A stretch of 35,875 nucleotides of DNA from Bacteroidia bacterium (GCA_030433115.1 JAUILH010000029.1:1-35875); one strand, 5' to 3'; counted from the first letter of the stretch, positions 15,404 to 24,639 are shown. Made by a program: numbers and translations. Notes: generated by a model not told the origin, from the sequence alone.

Positions 15404-17783
15404 AAGAGTCATTAAAAAAGTAGCCGTTTTAGGATCTGGGGTAATGGGCTCCAGAATTGCTTGTCATTTCGCAAATATTGGCCTTCAAGTGGTGCTTTTG
15501 GATATTGTTCCAAAAGGAATAGACAACAATGCGTCAAAGGACGAAAGAAATGCCATTGTGGATGGTGCATTAAAAGCCGCATTAAAAAGCAACCCGTCTC
15601 CGATCTATTCCAAAACGGAATTGTTCACGAATAGAATTACCACAGGGAACTTTGAAGATGATATGAATTTGCTCATAGATTGCGATTGGATTTGTGAAGC
15701 CGTGATTGAACGACTAGACATCAAACATGAGGTCTTTTCCAAAGTGGAAGGTTTGAGAAAACCAGGCTCTATCATCAGCACCAATACCTCTGGTATTCCA
15801 ATTAATATGATGCTGGAAGGAAGAAGTGACGATTTCAAAAAGCACTTTTGCGGTACCCATTTCTTCAATCCACCACGATATCTGAAACTTCTGGAGATTA
15901 TACCAGCAGAAACAACCGACCCTGAGTTGATCGATTTTCTCATGGATTATGGCAATCGCTTCTTAGGGAAAACGACCGTGCTCTGTAAAGACACACCGGC
16001 TTTCATTGCTAATAGAGTAGGCGTGTTTTCTATCATGAGTTTGTTCCATACGGTAACCGAAATGGACCTCACAGTGGATGAGGTGGATAAATTAACTGGA
16101 CCAGTCCTTGGTCGACCAAAATCAGCCACTTTCAGAACTTGTGATGTGGTAGGTTTAGATACCTTAATTCATGTCGCAAACGGACTCAAAGATAATTGCC
16201 CAAATGATGAAGCCAAACATTTGTTTGAACTCCCGGAATACATTTCTAAAATGCATGAGAACGGGTGGTTAGGAAGCAAAACCAAACAAGGGTTTTATAA
16301 AAAATCTAAAGATGAAAATGGCAAGCGTCAGATTCTGTCTTTAAACCTGAATACCCTAGAATATGAGCCCAAACAAAAGGTGAAATTCGCTACATTGGAA
16401 ACTACCAAGCCCATTGAAGATCTAGTGGAAAGAACAAAGGTTTTGTATAATGGGCAAGATAAAGCAGGTGAGTTCTACAGAAAAACATTCAATGGTTTAT
16501 TCGCCTATGTTTCTAACCGATATCCTGAAATTACGGACGATATTTATAAAATTGATGACGCCATGCGTGCCGGATTTGGCTGGGAACTAGGTCCGTTTGA
16601 AGCCTGGGATGCCATAGGTTTATCTAAAACGATAGAGATGATCAAAGCCGACGGTCATCAAATCGCCAATTGGATACATGAGATGATGGCTGCAGGGCAC
16701 TCAAGTTTCTACAAAATTGAAAAAGGTACGCGTAAAGTCTACAATCCGACTAAGAAAACTTATGAAGCCGTGCCTGGTGGACCAGTCATTAACTTAAACG
16801 TGATCAAACAAAACAATGTCATTTGGAAGAATGGAGATGCATCCATTATTGATCTGGGAGAGGGCGTTTTGAATTTGGAGTTCCATTCCAAAATGAACAC
16901 CATTGGTGGAGGCACCATTCAAGCCATTAACCATGCAGTGAATTTGGCAGAAGAAAACTATAAAGGTTTAACCATCTACAATGAAGGGCAGAATTTCTCA
17001 GCTGGAGCCAATGTGGGCATGATTTTCATGTTTGCCGTTGAACAAGAATGGGAGGAGCTTGATTTTGCAATCAGGGCTTTTCAAAACACCATGATGAGGG
17101 TGCGTTATTCTTCAATTCCCGTGGTAGTTGCACCTCATAATATGGCACTTGGAGGAAGTTGTGAGCTATCCATGCATGCAGACAAGGTCATTGCCCACGC
17201 AGAAACCTACATGGGACTCGTAGAATTCGGAGTAGGACTCATACCTGGTGGCGGCGGAACCAAAGAATTTGCTCTGAGGTTGAACGACGAAATCAAAGAC
17301 GGAGACATCATGACCAACCAATTTAGAAATCGCTTTTTGACTATTGGACAAGCCAAGGTGTCTACATCAGCAGTTGAAGCTTTTGAATTAGGTTACCTCA
17401 GAAAAGGCATAGATGAAGTGGAAGTGTCCAGAGACCATCAACTATTAAGGGCCAAAGAAGCTGTCCTAGAGATGCATGAAGCCGGATATGTTCAACCTGC
17501 CAAAAGAAAGGACATCACCATTCAGGGGCAGCAGGCATTAGGATTGGTTTATGTAGGAGCAGATTCTTTCAGAGCCGGAAACTACATGTCGGAACACGAC
17601 CAACTAATCTCCGAAAAATTAGGCTATGTTTTGGCAGGAGGAGATGTGTCTCAACCGACAGATGTGTCAGAACAATATTTATTGAATTTAGAGAGGAGAG
17701 CCTTCCTGGAACTGTGTCAACAAAGAAAGACACTCGAAAGGATTCAGTCAATTCTTACAAAAGGTAAAATTTTAAGAAACTAA
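15396..17783 (+). CDS. fadN: 3-hydroxyacyl-CoA dehydrogenase/enoyl-CoA hydratase
   Basis: A 795-residue bifunctional beta-oxidation enzyme. The order is dehydrogenase first, hydratase last, as in Bacillus FadN and opposite to E. coli FadB. Dehydrogenase part: NAD motif VAVLGSGVMGSRIACHFA near the N-terminus, GTHFFNPPRYLKLLEIIP, and CKDTPAFIANRVG; a second HAD C-terminal-like segment contains DDAMRAGFGWELGPFEAWDAIG. Hydratase part (last ~300 residues): NFSAGANVGMIF, LGGSCELSMHAD with one catalytic Glu, and GLVEFGVGLIPGGGGTKE with the other. It hydrates 2-enoyl-CoA and oxidises the L-3-hydroxyacyl-CoA to the 3-keto form for FadA, whose start is one base after its stop. Confidence 0.95.
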   Translation: MSKRVIKKVAVLGSGVMGSRIACHFANIGLQVVLLDIVPKGIDNNASKDERNAIVDGALKAALKSNPSPIYSKTELFTNRITTGNFEDDMNLLIDCDWICEAVIERLDIKHEVFSKVEGLRKPGSIISTNTSGIPINMMLEGRSDDFKKHFCGTHFFNPPRYLKLLEIIPAETTDPELIDFLMDYGNRFLGKTTVLCKDTPAFIANRVGVFSIMSLFHTVTEMDLTVDEVDKLTGPVLGRPKSATFRTCDVVGLDTLIHVANGLKDNCPNDEAKHLFELPEYISKMHENGWLGSKTKQGFYKKSKDENGKRQILSLNLNTLEYEPKQKVKFATLETTKPIEDLVERTKVLYNGQDKAGEFYRKTFNGLFAYVSNRYPEITDDIYKIDDAMRAGFGWELGPFEAWDAIGLSKTIEMIKADGHQIANWIHEMMAAGHSSFYKIEKGTRKVYNPTKKTYEAVPGGPVINLNVIKQNNVIWKNGDASIIDLGEGVLNLEFHSKMNTIGGGTIQAINHAVNLAEENYKGLTIYNEGQNFSAGANVGMIFMFAVEQEWEELDFAIRAFQNTMMRVRYSSIPVVVAPHNMALGGSCELSMHADKVIAHAETYMGLVEFGVGLIPGGGGTKEFALRLNDEIKDGDIMTNQFRNRFLTIGQAKVSTSAVEAFELGYLRKGIDEVEVSRDHQLLRAKEAVLEMHEAGYVQPAKRKDITIQGQQALGLVYVGADSFRAGNYMSEHDQLISEKLGYVLAGGDVSQPTDVSEQYLLNLERRAFLELCQQRKTLERIQSILTKGKILRN

Positions 17784-17784
17784 G

Positions 17785-18969
17785 ATGATGGAGAACGCAT
17801 ATATAGTAACAGGATACAGATCTGCAGTTGCAAAATCCAAGAAAGGTGGTTTTAGATTCACCCGTCCCGATGATCTCGCTGCAGCAGTCATTAAACGAGT
17901 CATGGAAGATGTGCCACAATTAGATCCATCCCGTGTAGATGATTTGATTGTAGGGAATGCCATGCCGGAAGCCGAACAAGGTCTTAATGTTGGAAGATTG
18001 ATTTCCCTGATGTCTTTTGATACGGATAAAGTGCCGGGCATGACTGTGAATCGCTACTGTTCCTCAGGACTTGAAACCATGGCCATCGCAGCAGCTAAAA
18101 TTAATGCCGGACTGGCAGATTGTATCATTGCAGGAGGTGTCGAATTCATGAGTCCTATTCCCATGGGGGGATGGCGGGTGGTGCCAAATGCCAATGTAGC
18201 CAAAGATCACCCCACATGGTACTGGGGCATGGGCTTAACAGCAGAAGCTGTGGCACAACAATTCAAGGTGAGCAGAGAAGATCAAGATCAATTTGCTTAC
18301 AACTCTCACATGAAAGCTCTGGCAGCCATTGATTCAAATCGTTTTCAGGATGATATTGTACCCTTCACGGTCAATGAAGTCTATCTCGATGAAACCGAAA
18401 AACGCCAGGAACGGTCATTTGTCGTCGATCAGGATGAAGGCCCCAGACGCGGAACCAATATGGAAGCTTTGGCAAAATTGAAGCCCGTTTTTAATGCCAA
18501 AGGCTCTGTAACTGCCGGAAATTCTTCACAAACTTCAGATGGAGCCGCCTTTTTGATGATCATGTCAGAAAAAATGGTCAAGGAATTGAACCTTGAACCA
18601 GTGGCGCAATTGAGAGGCTATGCCGCCGCCGGTGTAGATCCTTCCATTATGGGAATTGGTCCGGTGGCAGCAGTGCCAAAAGTTCTTCAACAAGTAGGAT
18701 TGAGTTTGAATGATATTGACCAAATCGAATTGAATGAAGCCTTTGCCTCACAATCATTGGCTGTGATAAGAGAACTAGGTTTAAACCCCGATATCGTTAA
18801 TGTGAACGGAGGGGCGATTGCCTTAGGACACCCACTTGGATGCACAGGCGCCAAATTAAGTGTTCAAATTATTAATGAAATGAGAAAACGAAACCAAAAA
18901 TACGGCATGGTAACTATGTGTGTGGGTACCGGACAAGGTGCTGCAGGCATTATAGAGTTGCTCCGTTAA
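17785..18969 (+). CDS. fadA: acetyl-CoA acyltransferase (3-ketoacyl-CoA thiolase)
   Basis: A 394-residue thiolase, the normal length, that cleaves 3-ketoacyl-CoA with CoA to give acetyl-CoA in the last step of beta-oxidation. All active-site parts are present: the nucleophile Cys in VNRYCSSGLETMAIAA, the signature NEAFASQS, the His in GGAIALGHPLGCTGAK and the second Cys in MVTMCVGTGQGAAGIIELL. ATG codons at 17785 and 17788 are adjacent; the first is one base after the fadN stop. In the operon FadN and FadA probably form a complex like the trifunctional enzyme (inference from family). The mRNA then enters a G-poor spacer before the TPR gene. Confidence 0.97.
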   Translation: MMENAYIVTGYRSAVAKSKKGGFRFTRPDDLAAAVIKRVMEDVPQLDPSRVDDLIVGNAMPEAEQGLNVGRLISLMSFDTDKVPGMTVNRYCSSGLETMAIAAAKINAGLADCIIAGGVEFMSPIPMGGWRVVPNANVAKDHPTWYWGMGLTAEAVAQQFKVSREDQDQFAYNSHMKALAAIDSNRFQDDIVPFTVNEVYLDETEKRQERSFVVDQDEGPRRGTNMEALAKLKPVFNAKGSVTAGNSSQTSDGAAFLMIMSEKMVKELNLEPVAQLRGYAAAGVDPSIMGIGPVAAVPKVLQQVGLSLNDIDQIELNEAFASQSLAVIRELGLNPDIVNVNGGAIALGHPLGCTGAKLSVQIINEMRKRNQKYGMVTMCVGTGQGAAGIIELLR

Positions 18970-18991
18970 GGTGCTCAGATGACATGCTCGC

Positions 18992-19022
18992 AAATCAACC
19001 AATGCCTAATCACCTAATCAAC
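18992..19022 (+). repeat. G-poor intergenic repeat, copy A
   Basis: A 31-base segment built of CTAATCAAC-like units just before the TPR gene. It matches copy B (19582-19612) at 27 of 31 positions. It holds a single G, so the mRNA here should be unstructured. Confidence 0.75.
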
Positions 19023-19028
19023 TAAAAT

Positions 19029-19532
19029 ATGGACCCAAGAATAGCAAGACTCAAAGAAGAAATTTATCTCGTCTCACTAGACGTTAAAGACCGGTATTAT
19101 CAAAAAGCGCTGAACAAAATTCAGGACTTGATGGCTGCCTATCCTGATCGAGCAGAACCTTACTATGAAATGGGGCGTTTTTGCTACGACAACTGGGCAA
19201 ATGTTGAAGCAGAAGAGAACTATAAAAAAGCCATACAGATCGATCCGAATTACTTTCCGGTTTATCGTGAGTATTGTTTCTTATTGATCAAAATTGGACG
19301 ATATGATGACGCCATCGGTATCATAGAACGCGCATTCGATCTGCCTAATAAGGAAATGAGCGATATCTATTTCTACCTTGGATTGGCCCATCAACACAAG
19401 GATAACATTGATGAAGCCATTTCAAATTTCAAACAAGCCCTGAGATACAGCGGCAACGAAAACCAAATTAATTCAGCGACAAACTTTCTGGAAATGTGTT
19501 TGTCCCTCAAAGAAAAATACATGTACCTATAG
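19029..19532 (+). CDS. TPR-repeat protein in the fad operon
   Basis: A 167-residue protein with no signal peptide, so cytoplasmic. About three tetratricopeptide repeats are visible: AEPYYEMGRFCYDNWANVEAEENYKKAIQIDP (about residues 46-77), YFPVYREYCFLLIKIGRYDDAIGIIERAF, and SDIYFYLGLAHQHKDNIDEAISNFKQAL. TPR proteins are protein-protein scaffolds and the sequence gives no enzymatic clue. Its place between fadA and fadE suggests it helps assemble or regulate the beta-oxidation enzymes, but it could be incidental. Both flanking spacers carry the same 31-base repeat, which suggests the gene was inserted together with, or lies between, repeat copies. Confidence 0.85.
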   Translation: MDPRIARLKEEIYLVSLDVKDRYYQKALNKIQDLMAAYPDRAEPYYEMGRFCYDNWANVEAEENYKKAIQIDPNYFPVYREYCFLLIKIGRYDDAIGIIERAFDLPNKEMSDIYFYLGLAHQHKDNIDEAISNFKQALRYSGNENQINSATNFLEMCLSLKEKYMYL

Positions 19533-19581
19533 AGTTGACTGGTTAATTAGCAAACACGAACTAACCTAACACGTCAACCAC

Positions 19582-19612
19582 TAATCAACCAACGCCTAAT
19601 CAACTAATTAAC
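19582..19612 (+). repeat. G-poor intergenic repeat, copy B
   Basis: Second copy of the 31-base repeat, 10 bases before the fadE ATG at 19623. The spacer upstream (19534-19580) is also made of related ACTAAC/GTCAAC units, and its start GTTAATTAG is complementary to CTAATTAAC within this copy. Confidence 0.75.
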
Positions 19613-19622
19613 TATAAAAAAG

Positions 19623-21410
19623 ATGTCAGAAGAAAATAAAGCCATAAAAGGAGGAGAATTCCTCATCAGAGATACAGACAATAAAGATATTTTCATTCCT
19701 GAAGAATGGACCGAAGAGCAAAAAATGATCGCTCAGATGTGCCAGGATTTTTTGGATCAGGAAGTCTTTCCAAACATTGAGAGAATTGATGACATGGAAG
19801 AAGGTTTGATGCCGTCTTTGCTTGAAAAAGCTGGTGAACTTGGTATCTTGGGAATTTCAATTCCTGAAGAATACGCGGGATTTGGAAAGGACTTTGTAAC
19901 AGGTATGTTAGCAACAGAAGTTACAGGGGCTGGATACTCTTTCGCAGTAGCATGCTCTGCCCACAATGGCATTGGCACTTTACCCATTCTGTATTACGGC
20001 AATGATGCTCAAAAACAAAAGTACGTTCCAAAACTAGCCACTGGTGAGTGGAAAGGCTGCTATTGTTTAACAGAACCTGGTTCAGGATCGGATGCCAATT
20101 CGGGTAAAACTTCCGCTAAATTAAGTGAGGATGGGAAACATTATGTCATCAATGGACAGAAAATGTGGATCACCAATGGCGGCTTTGCAGATGTATTGAC
20201 TGTCTTTGCGAAAATTGATGATGACGAAAACCTAAGTGCTTTCATCCTGGAAAAAGACTATGAAGGCATTTCTTACAATCCGGAAGAGAAGAAGATGGGG
20301 ATCAAAGGATCTTCTACCAGACAGATCTTCTTCAATAATGTAAAGGTCCCGGTCGAAAACTTGTTGTACGAAAGAGGAAAGGGCTTCAAAATTGCCTTGA
20401 ATATTTTAAATATTGGAAGAATTAAATTGGCCGGAGCAGCTATTGGTGGCGCAAAAATGGCCGTCAACCACTCTGTGAATTATGCCAACGAAAGGGAACA
20501 ATTTGGGCGACCAATTTCTAAGTATGGAGCCATTAGGCACAAATTGGCGGAACAAACCATTCAAACATATGCGGTAGAATCCGCTGTATACCGTTGCAGT
20601 CAGAATATTGAAGACGCCATTGCAGCTAATATGGCATCTGGAATGGATAAGCAGCAAGCCACTTTAAAAGGAGTAGAAGAGTTTGCCATAGAAGCGGCTA
20701 TTTTAAAAGTTTTCGGATCGGAAGTGCTGGATTACTGTGTAGATGAAGCCGTTCAAATCTATGGCGGAATGGGCTACTCGGCAGAAGCACCTGTGGAGCG
20801 CGCTTACCGTGACGCAAGAATCAACAGAATTTTTGAAGGAACCAATGAAATCAATAGAATGTTGGTGGTTGATATGCTCTTAAAAAGAGGGATGAAAGGA
20901 GAGTTAGATTTGATGGGACCTGCCCAGGCAGTTGCCGGAGAGTTGATGAGCATTCCGGATTTTGGTGATCCGGATATGAGTTTATTTGCGGCAGAGAAGA
21001 AGGCAATATCTCAATTCAAAAAGGCCGTATTGATGGTGGCTGGCGCAGCTGTTCAGAAGTTAATGATGAGCCTGTCTAAAGAACAAGAAATTCTGATGAA
21101 TGTATCAGATATGATTTCCTACGTATATTGTGCCGAATCCGTGTTGTTGCGGGTCGAGAAATTGGTAGGCATGAAAGGGGAAGACAATTGTGCATTGCAG
21201 TTAGACATCATGAGAACGTATTTGTTTGATGCGGCAGATCGAATCAACAAATGTGGAAAAGATGCTTTGATGGGCTTTGCCGAAGGAGATGAAATGCGCA
21301 TGATGTTGATGGGCTTGAGACGATTCACTAAAATGGAACCGTTCAATACTAAAGACGCAAGAAGAAACATAGCCGCCAAATTAATTGAAGAAAACGGCTA
21401 CTGTTTTTAA
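19623..21410 (+). CDS. fadE: acyl-CoA dehydrogenase
   Basis: A 595-residue acyl-CoA dehydrogenase that makes the trans-2-enoyl-CoA in the first step of beta-oxidation, passing electrons to electron-transfer flavoprotein. The length matches the Bacillus FadE type, which has an extra C-terminal helical domain of about 170 residues. FAD and substrate motifs: CYCLTEPGSGSDANS, KMWITNGGFADVLTVFAKI, NVKVPVENLL; C-terminal QIYGGMGYSAEAPVERAYRDA and the catalytic Glu in FEGTNEINRML. The extra domain (about 430-595) is typical of very-long-chain-type enzymes. It is the last enzyme of the marR-fadN-fadA-TPR-fadE operon; the acyltransferase gene starts only four bases after its stop. Confidence 0.95.
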   Translation: MSEENKAIKGGEFLIRDTDNKDIFIPEEWTEEQKMIAQMCQDFLDQEVFPNIERIDDMEEGLMPSLLEKAGELGILGISIPEEYAGFGKDFVTGMLATEVTGAGYSFAVACSAHNGIGTLPILYYGNDAQKQKYVPKLATGEWKGCYCLTEPGSGSDANSGKTSAKLSEDGKHYVINGQKMWITNGGFADVLTVFAKIDDDENLSAFILEKDYEGISYNPEEKKMGIKGSSTRQIFFNNVKVPVENLLYERGKGFKIALNILNIGRIKLAGAAIGGAKMAVNHSVNYANEREQFGRPISKYGAIRHKLAEQTIQTYAVESAVYRCSQNIEDAIAANMASGMDKQQATLKGVEEFAIEAAILKVFGSEVLDYCVDEAVQIYGGMGYSAEAPVERAYRDARINRIFEGTNEINRMLVVDMLLKRGMKGELDLMGPAQAVAGELMSIPDFGDPDMSLFAAEKKAISQFKKAVLMVAGAAVQKLMMSLSKEQEILMNVSDMISYVYCAESVLLRVEKLVGMKGEDNCALQLDIMRTYLFDAADRINKCGKDALMGFAEGDEMRMMLMGLRRFTKMEPFNTKDARRNIAAKLIEENGYCF

Positions 21411-21414
21411 CTGA

Positions 21415-22386
21415 ATGTACATACCAAGCATTAACATTCTGAGAGGGCTGGCAGCTTTAATGGTCTGCCTTTACCACTTTACAAACTATTCTGATCGCTT
21501 TGGAGCCATATTTTCCAGAGGCCATTGGATTCAGGAATTTGGGGAGTTAGGCATCAATGGTGTGTTTGTGTTTTTCGTGATTTCCGGATGCGTGATTCCT
21601 TTATCACTTCACAAGTATGATTTCAGTTTCCGGAAAATTGGCAGGTTCTTATGGAAACGTTGGATCAGGATAGAACTCCCTTATCTGGCTTCAATTGTAG
21701 CTGTTTTACTGGTAGGTTTGGTATTTGCCTTGAAGGAAGGTGACACCTTTGTGTTTGAAGCGCAGCGGTTTTTTCATCACCTCATTTATACGATCCCATT
21801 CACAGACCATGAGTGGTACAATCCCGTATATTGGACATTGGCAATAGAGTTTCAGTTCTACATTTTGGTGGCATTTTTTCATCTTCTGATGAAAGATAGT
21901 GAGCCCATTTTTCAAGCCCTCATGCTATTACTTTTTGCCCAATTGGCAGTGTGGTTCCCGGATAATAGATTGGTAACACATTACGCTCCAATTTTTGCAC
22001 TGGGGATGACTTTGGCATGGCACAGAATTAAACCTTTTAGTCAATTGTTGCTGTACGGGCTGGTTGCAGTGTTCTTTATCTTAATTGCGTCCACCAATTC
22101 TCTGGAAATTGCATTGATGTCTGTCCTGACATTTTTTGCCATTCAGTGTCTAAAAGGCGACTTGAAGTGGGGACACCGACTGGGGGACATGTCATACTCC
22201 TTGTATTTGATTCATGGTGTTATAGGAGGGAATTTACTGTACCTCATGTCTCGTCATATTGATAATGGAGTTCTGAAGGTTTTGCTCATACTTTTGGCGA
22301 CAGTTGTTTCCATTTCGGCAGCGTACCTCTTCTGGAAGTGGATTGAAAAACCGTCTCAAAAATGGTCTCAAAAAGTCAAGCTCTAG
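21415..22386 (+). CDS. acyltransferase family 3 membrane protein
   Basis: A 323-residue inner-membrane protein with about ten hydrophobic helices. The start INILRGLAALMVCLYHFTNY with its conserved Arg and catalytic His, GVFVFFVISGCVIP, and the later helix with LGDMSYSLYLIHGVI are the hallmarks of acyltransferase family 3 (OafA/NodX-like), which transfers acyl groups, often acetyl, to surface polysaccharides. The substrate cannot be read. It starts four bases after fadE and is likely the last gene of that operon; acetyl-CoA supply is a possible link (inference). Its stop overlaps by four bases the stop of the convergent FGE-like gene, so no terminator lies between them. Confidence 0.9.
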   Translation: MYIPSINILRGLAALMVCLYHFTNYSDRFGAIFSRGHWIQEFGELGINGVFVFFVISGCVIPLSLHKYDFSFRKIGRFLWKRWIRIELPYLASIVAVLLVGLVFALKEGDTFVFEAQRFFHHLIYTIPFTDHEWYNPVYWTLAIEFQFYILVAFFHLLMKDSEPIFQALMLLLFAQLAVWFPDNRLVTHYAPIFALGMTLAWHRIKPFSQLLLYGLVAVFFILIASTNSLEIALMSVLTFFAIQCLKGDLKWGHRLGDMSYSLYLIHGVIGGNLLYLMSRHIDNGVLKVLLILLATVVSISAAYLFWKWIEKPSQKWSQKVKL

Positions 22387-23690
22387 TCCAAAAACTCAAG
22401 TAAGTCCTCATTCAAATCCAAGGCCAATCTAAACCCAATTCTCGATGATTGATGGTCTTTCAGGTATACCTCTTTCTTATCAATCATGGCATAAATCAGT
22501 GGATCTGCCCAGGAGCCTCCTTTCACATATACACCATCTTTGTATTTGGCCAGTACTTCACAGTCGTGATGGGCATTGCGGATGTAGTTTTGGATGCGAT
22601 CTTCAGTAAAGCTCTTGTCATTTTTGGGAGGAATCAAAAACCTGATTTTCTGTTCTATTGAAGCCATGCTTTCTCCTGGAAGAAAAAATGTTTGCTTATC
22701 CAGAAGATTGAAGAAGATCGTATCCTGTGCCTCCGTTGAGGTCCATTCGCATACATTGCCACTCATATTATGGATGCCATTAACACCAGCAACGTAACCA
22801 TCTACTTTCACAGTGTGAAATCCACCATCCCCAGAAAAATATTTGAAATTGTAATTGTTTTCATCTACTAATGACCCATAATTCCCTTGTACACCACAAG
22901 AACCTCCACTCCAGGCGAAAACGTTTCGGGAATTGATTAGTTCAGAGGCTTCTTCTTTGGTTTGAGCAGCCGATTCCCATTCCAAACTTGTTGGCAAGCG
23001 AAAAACACTGTTTTTAAACAAGGTTTTCTGCTCTGAATCCAATGATTGGTAAAATGTTCTGGTATACCAATGGCAATAAGCTTCTGCTTGCTCTGCAGAT
23101 ACACCAACAACCGGATACTTGTCGTAAGCCGGATGCCAATAATACATGTTGGTCATAGGTTCATTAAAAGAGTAGGTGAAATCTTTGGTCCACACCTCTT
23201 GATCCGGGGAAATCATCACCTCTTTTTTAATGCCATTTTTCATGTAACGATAGTGGTGCTTGCCCTCAGTGAGAATTTTGTACTCCTCTGCTTCCCTTTC
23301 AATAGAGATATCCCAGTTCAAAAAATGAGAGTTCGGCAGTAAATATTTGGCATCTTCTTTAGCCAGTTTCGTTCTTAAAAGAGAATCGTAAACATACAAT
23401 TCGAATTGGTGATAATCTTGATTGGTGACTTCATATTTACTTAAAGCAAAAGCCTGGTGTTTAACACGCTTTGGCGTGTAGGTAAATAATAGTGCAGTGT
23501 CTCTTTCGGTAGGTATGAGACGGGCAATCGATCTGCCAGCAGTGATAGTGCCTTCATTGAAAATCACCAAATCACTGATGAAATCTTTGGATTGTTTAGA
23601 CAATTTTTTAGGCTTTTTTTTCAATGGCTCATGAGACCATGTTGGTCCCATTGCCAACAGGCATATAATGCACGCTAATAATTTGTTCAT
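22383..23690 (-). CDS. secreted FGE-fold protein, GldK/GldJ-like
   Basis: A 435-residue exported protein; the ATG at 23690 gives the signal peptide NKLLACIICLLAMGPTWSH, whereas the upstream in-frame start would bury it. The mature part is a single SUMF1/FGE-type domain of the GldK/GldJ branch: EVTNQDYHQFELYVYDSLLRTKL, YPVVGVSAEQAEAYCHWY, FRLPTSLEWESAA, GVNGIHNMSGNVCEWTST, YVKGGSWADP and the end SSRIGFRLALDL. The Cys pair of the formylglycine-generating enzyme is absent, so it is not expected to modify sulfatases. GldK and GldJ are lipoproteins of the T9SS and gliding apparatus; this one has no lipobox, so it may be a soluble periplasmic paralogue. A TAACTTTA box (23703-23696) lies five bases upstream of the ATG. 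Confidence 0.8.
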   Translation of the reverse strand: MNKLLACIICLLAMGPTWSHEPLKKKPKKLSKQSKDFISDLVIFNEGTITAGRSIARLIPTERDTALLFTYTPKRVKHQAFALSKYEVTNQDYHQFELYVYDSLLRTKLAKEDAKYLLPNSHFLNWDISIEREAEEYKILTEGKHHYRYMKNGIKKEVMISPDQEVWTKDFTYSFNEPMTNMYYWHPAYDKYPVVGVSAEQAEAYCHWYTRTFYQSLDSEQKTLFKNSVFRLPTSLEWESAAQTKEEASELINSRNVFAWSGGSCGVQGNYGSLVDENNYNFKYFSGDGGFHTVKVDGYVAGVNGIHNMSGNVCEWTSTEAQDTIFFNLLDKQTFFLPGESMASIEQKIRFLIPPKNDKSFTEDRIQNYIRNAHHDCEVLAKYKDGVYVKGGSWADPLIYAMIDKKEVYLKDHQSSRIGFRLALDLNEDLLEFLD

Positions 23691-23736
23691 GGTAATAAAG
23701 TTAGTTTTTTTGTGTGAAGGATTTGGGGTAACAGAT

Positions 23737-24639
23737 TCAGATTGAATACTCCCGCACCACAAAATCAGCCAATACGTCAGCAGCCTCTGGTTTCTTTCTA
23801 AACCACAATTCCGGCTCGATCAATTCCAACTCAGACACACACAAATTCCCATCGTTATCCCAAACAGCATCTACCCTGGCATAAGCCGAGAGTGGACTCA
23901 CAGATTTCACCACATTTTCAGCAAAAGCGATCTCTTCTGGTGTGGGTGAATAATCATGAATACTGCCGCCAAAATCATCCTGAACTCTAAAATCACCTTC
24001 CTTGGCTTTCTTTAAAATGGCGTGCGTGAATTGACCACCCATCACCATAAATGCGATCTCGCCTTTTTCAGGTACCAATTCCAAAAACGGTTGAAGCATC
24101 ATGTCTTCTTGAGCAATCAACTCCTTATAGATGTCTTCGTGATCAACAATGTTTTCAGAATTTAATTTATAGGTGTGCCTGCCAGCTCCTGAGATACACG
24201 GCTTAATCACGGTGTCTTCCCAGCCCATGTCATCATGCAAATCTTGCAAACTGCGTGAGTCGCCCTTTTTAATAAAAAGAGTTTCAGGAATGTTGATGCC
24301 CTCATCCAGCAAATCGTTCAGATAATGTTTGTCTATATTCCAAATGATCTGTTCGTAAGCATTGATCATATTGGTTTTTACAGAGGTTTCCTTTAACCAG
24401 GGCGCAAATTCATTGAATCGATGGAAATAATCCCAAATGGTTCTGAAAAGCACATGTTTGGTTTGGGTCCAGTCAAAATCTGGGTCGTCCCACGACTTAA
24501 TCGCCGCCTTCCAGCCTTTGTTTTCAAAAGCCTTGAGTACCAAATTATCCTCATCCAGGACGTTTCGAGTGTACCAGTCACTTGGCTCAGCAATGGCATT
24601 GACGTACTTTTTTTCTGTTAAAATGATGATGTCGAACAT
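23737..24639 (-). CDS. ATP-grasp domain enzyme
   Basis: A 300-residue cytoplasmic protein similar to the glutathione-synthetase/RimK class of ATP-grasp ligases. Visible parts are an N-terminal pre-ATP-grasp region (ILTEKKYVNAIAEPSDWYT), the ATP-binding strand and loop DTVIKPCISGAGRHTYKL, GEIAFMVMGGQFTHAILKKA, DFRVQDDFGGSIHDYSP with the conserved substrate-site Gly, and the Mg-binding acidic segment VSELELIEPELWF. The enzyme should join a carboxylate to an amine with ATP; the substrates cannot be deduced. Proteins of this type appear near cycloserine-like and peptide-modification genes, but none are here. It lies upstream of the GldK-like gene on the same strand, 46 bases away, and diverges from the beta-helix gene. 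Confidence 0.8.
   Translation of the reverse strand: MFDIIILTEKKYVNAIAEPSDWYTRNVLDEDNLVLKAFENKGWKAAIKSWDDPDFDWTQTKHVLFRTIWDYFHRFNEFAPWLKETSVKTNMINAYEQIIWNIDKHYLNDLLDEGINIPETLFIKKGDSRSLQDLHDDMGWEDTVIKPCISGAGRHTYKLNSENIVDHEDIYKELIAQEDMMLQPFLELVPEKGEIAFMVMGGQFTHAILKKAKEGDFRVQDDFGGSIHDYSPTPEEIAFAENVVKSVSPLSAYARVDAVWDNDGNLCVSELELIEPELWFRKKPEAADVLADFVVREYSI

Noticed and set aside
15396..17783. E. coli-type FadB/FadJ
   Set aside because: The dehydrogenase half comes first and the hydratase last, the reverse of FadB/FadJ and as in FadN.
22383..23690. Active formylglycine-generating enzyme for sulfatases
   Set aside because: The catalytic cysteines are missing before the GFR end and no sulfatase gene is near.
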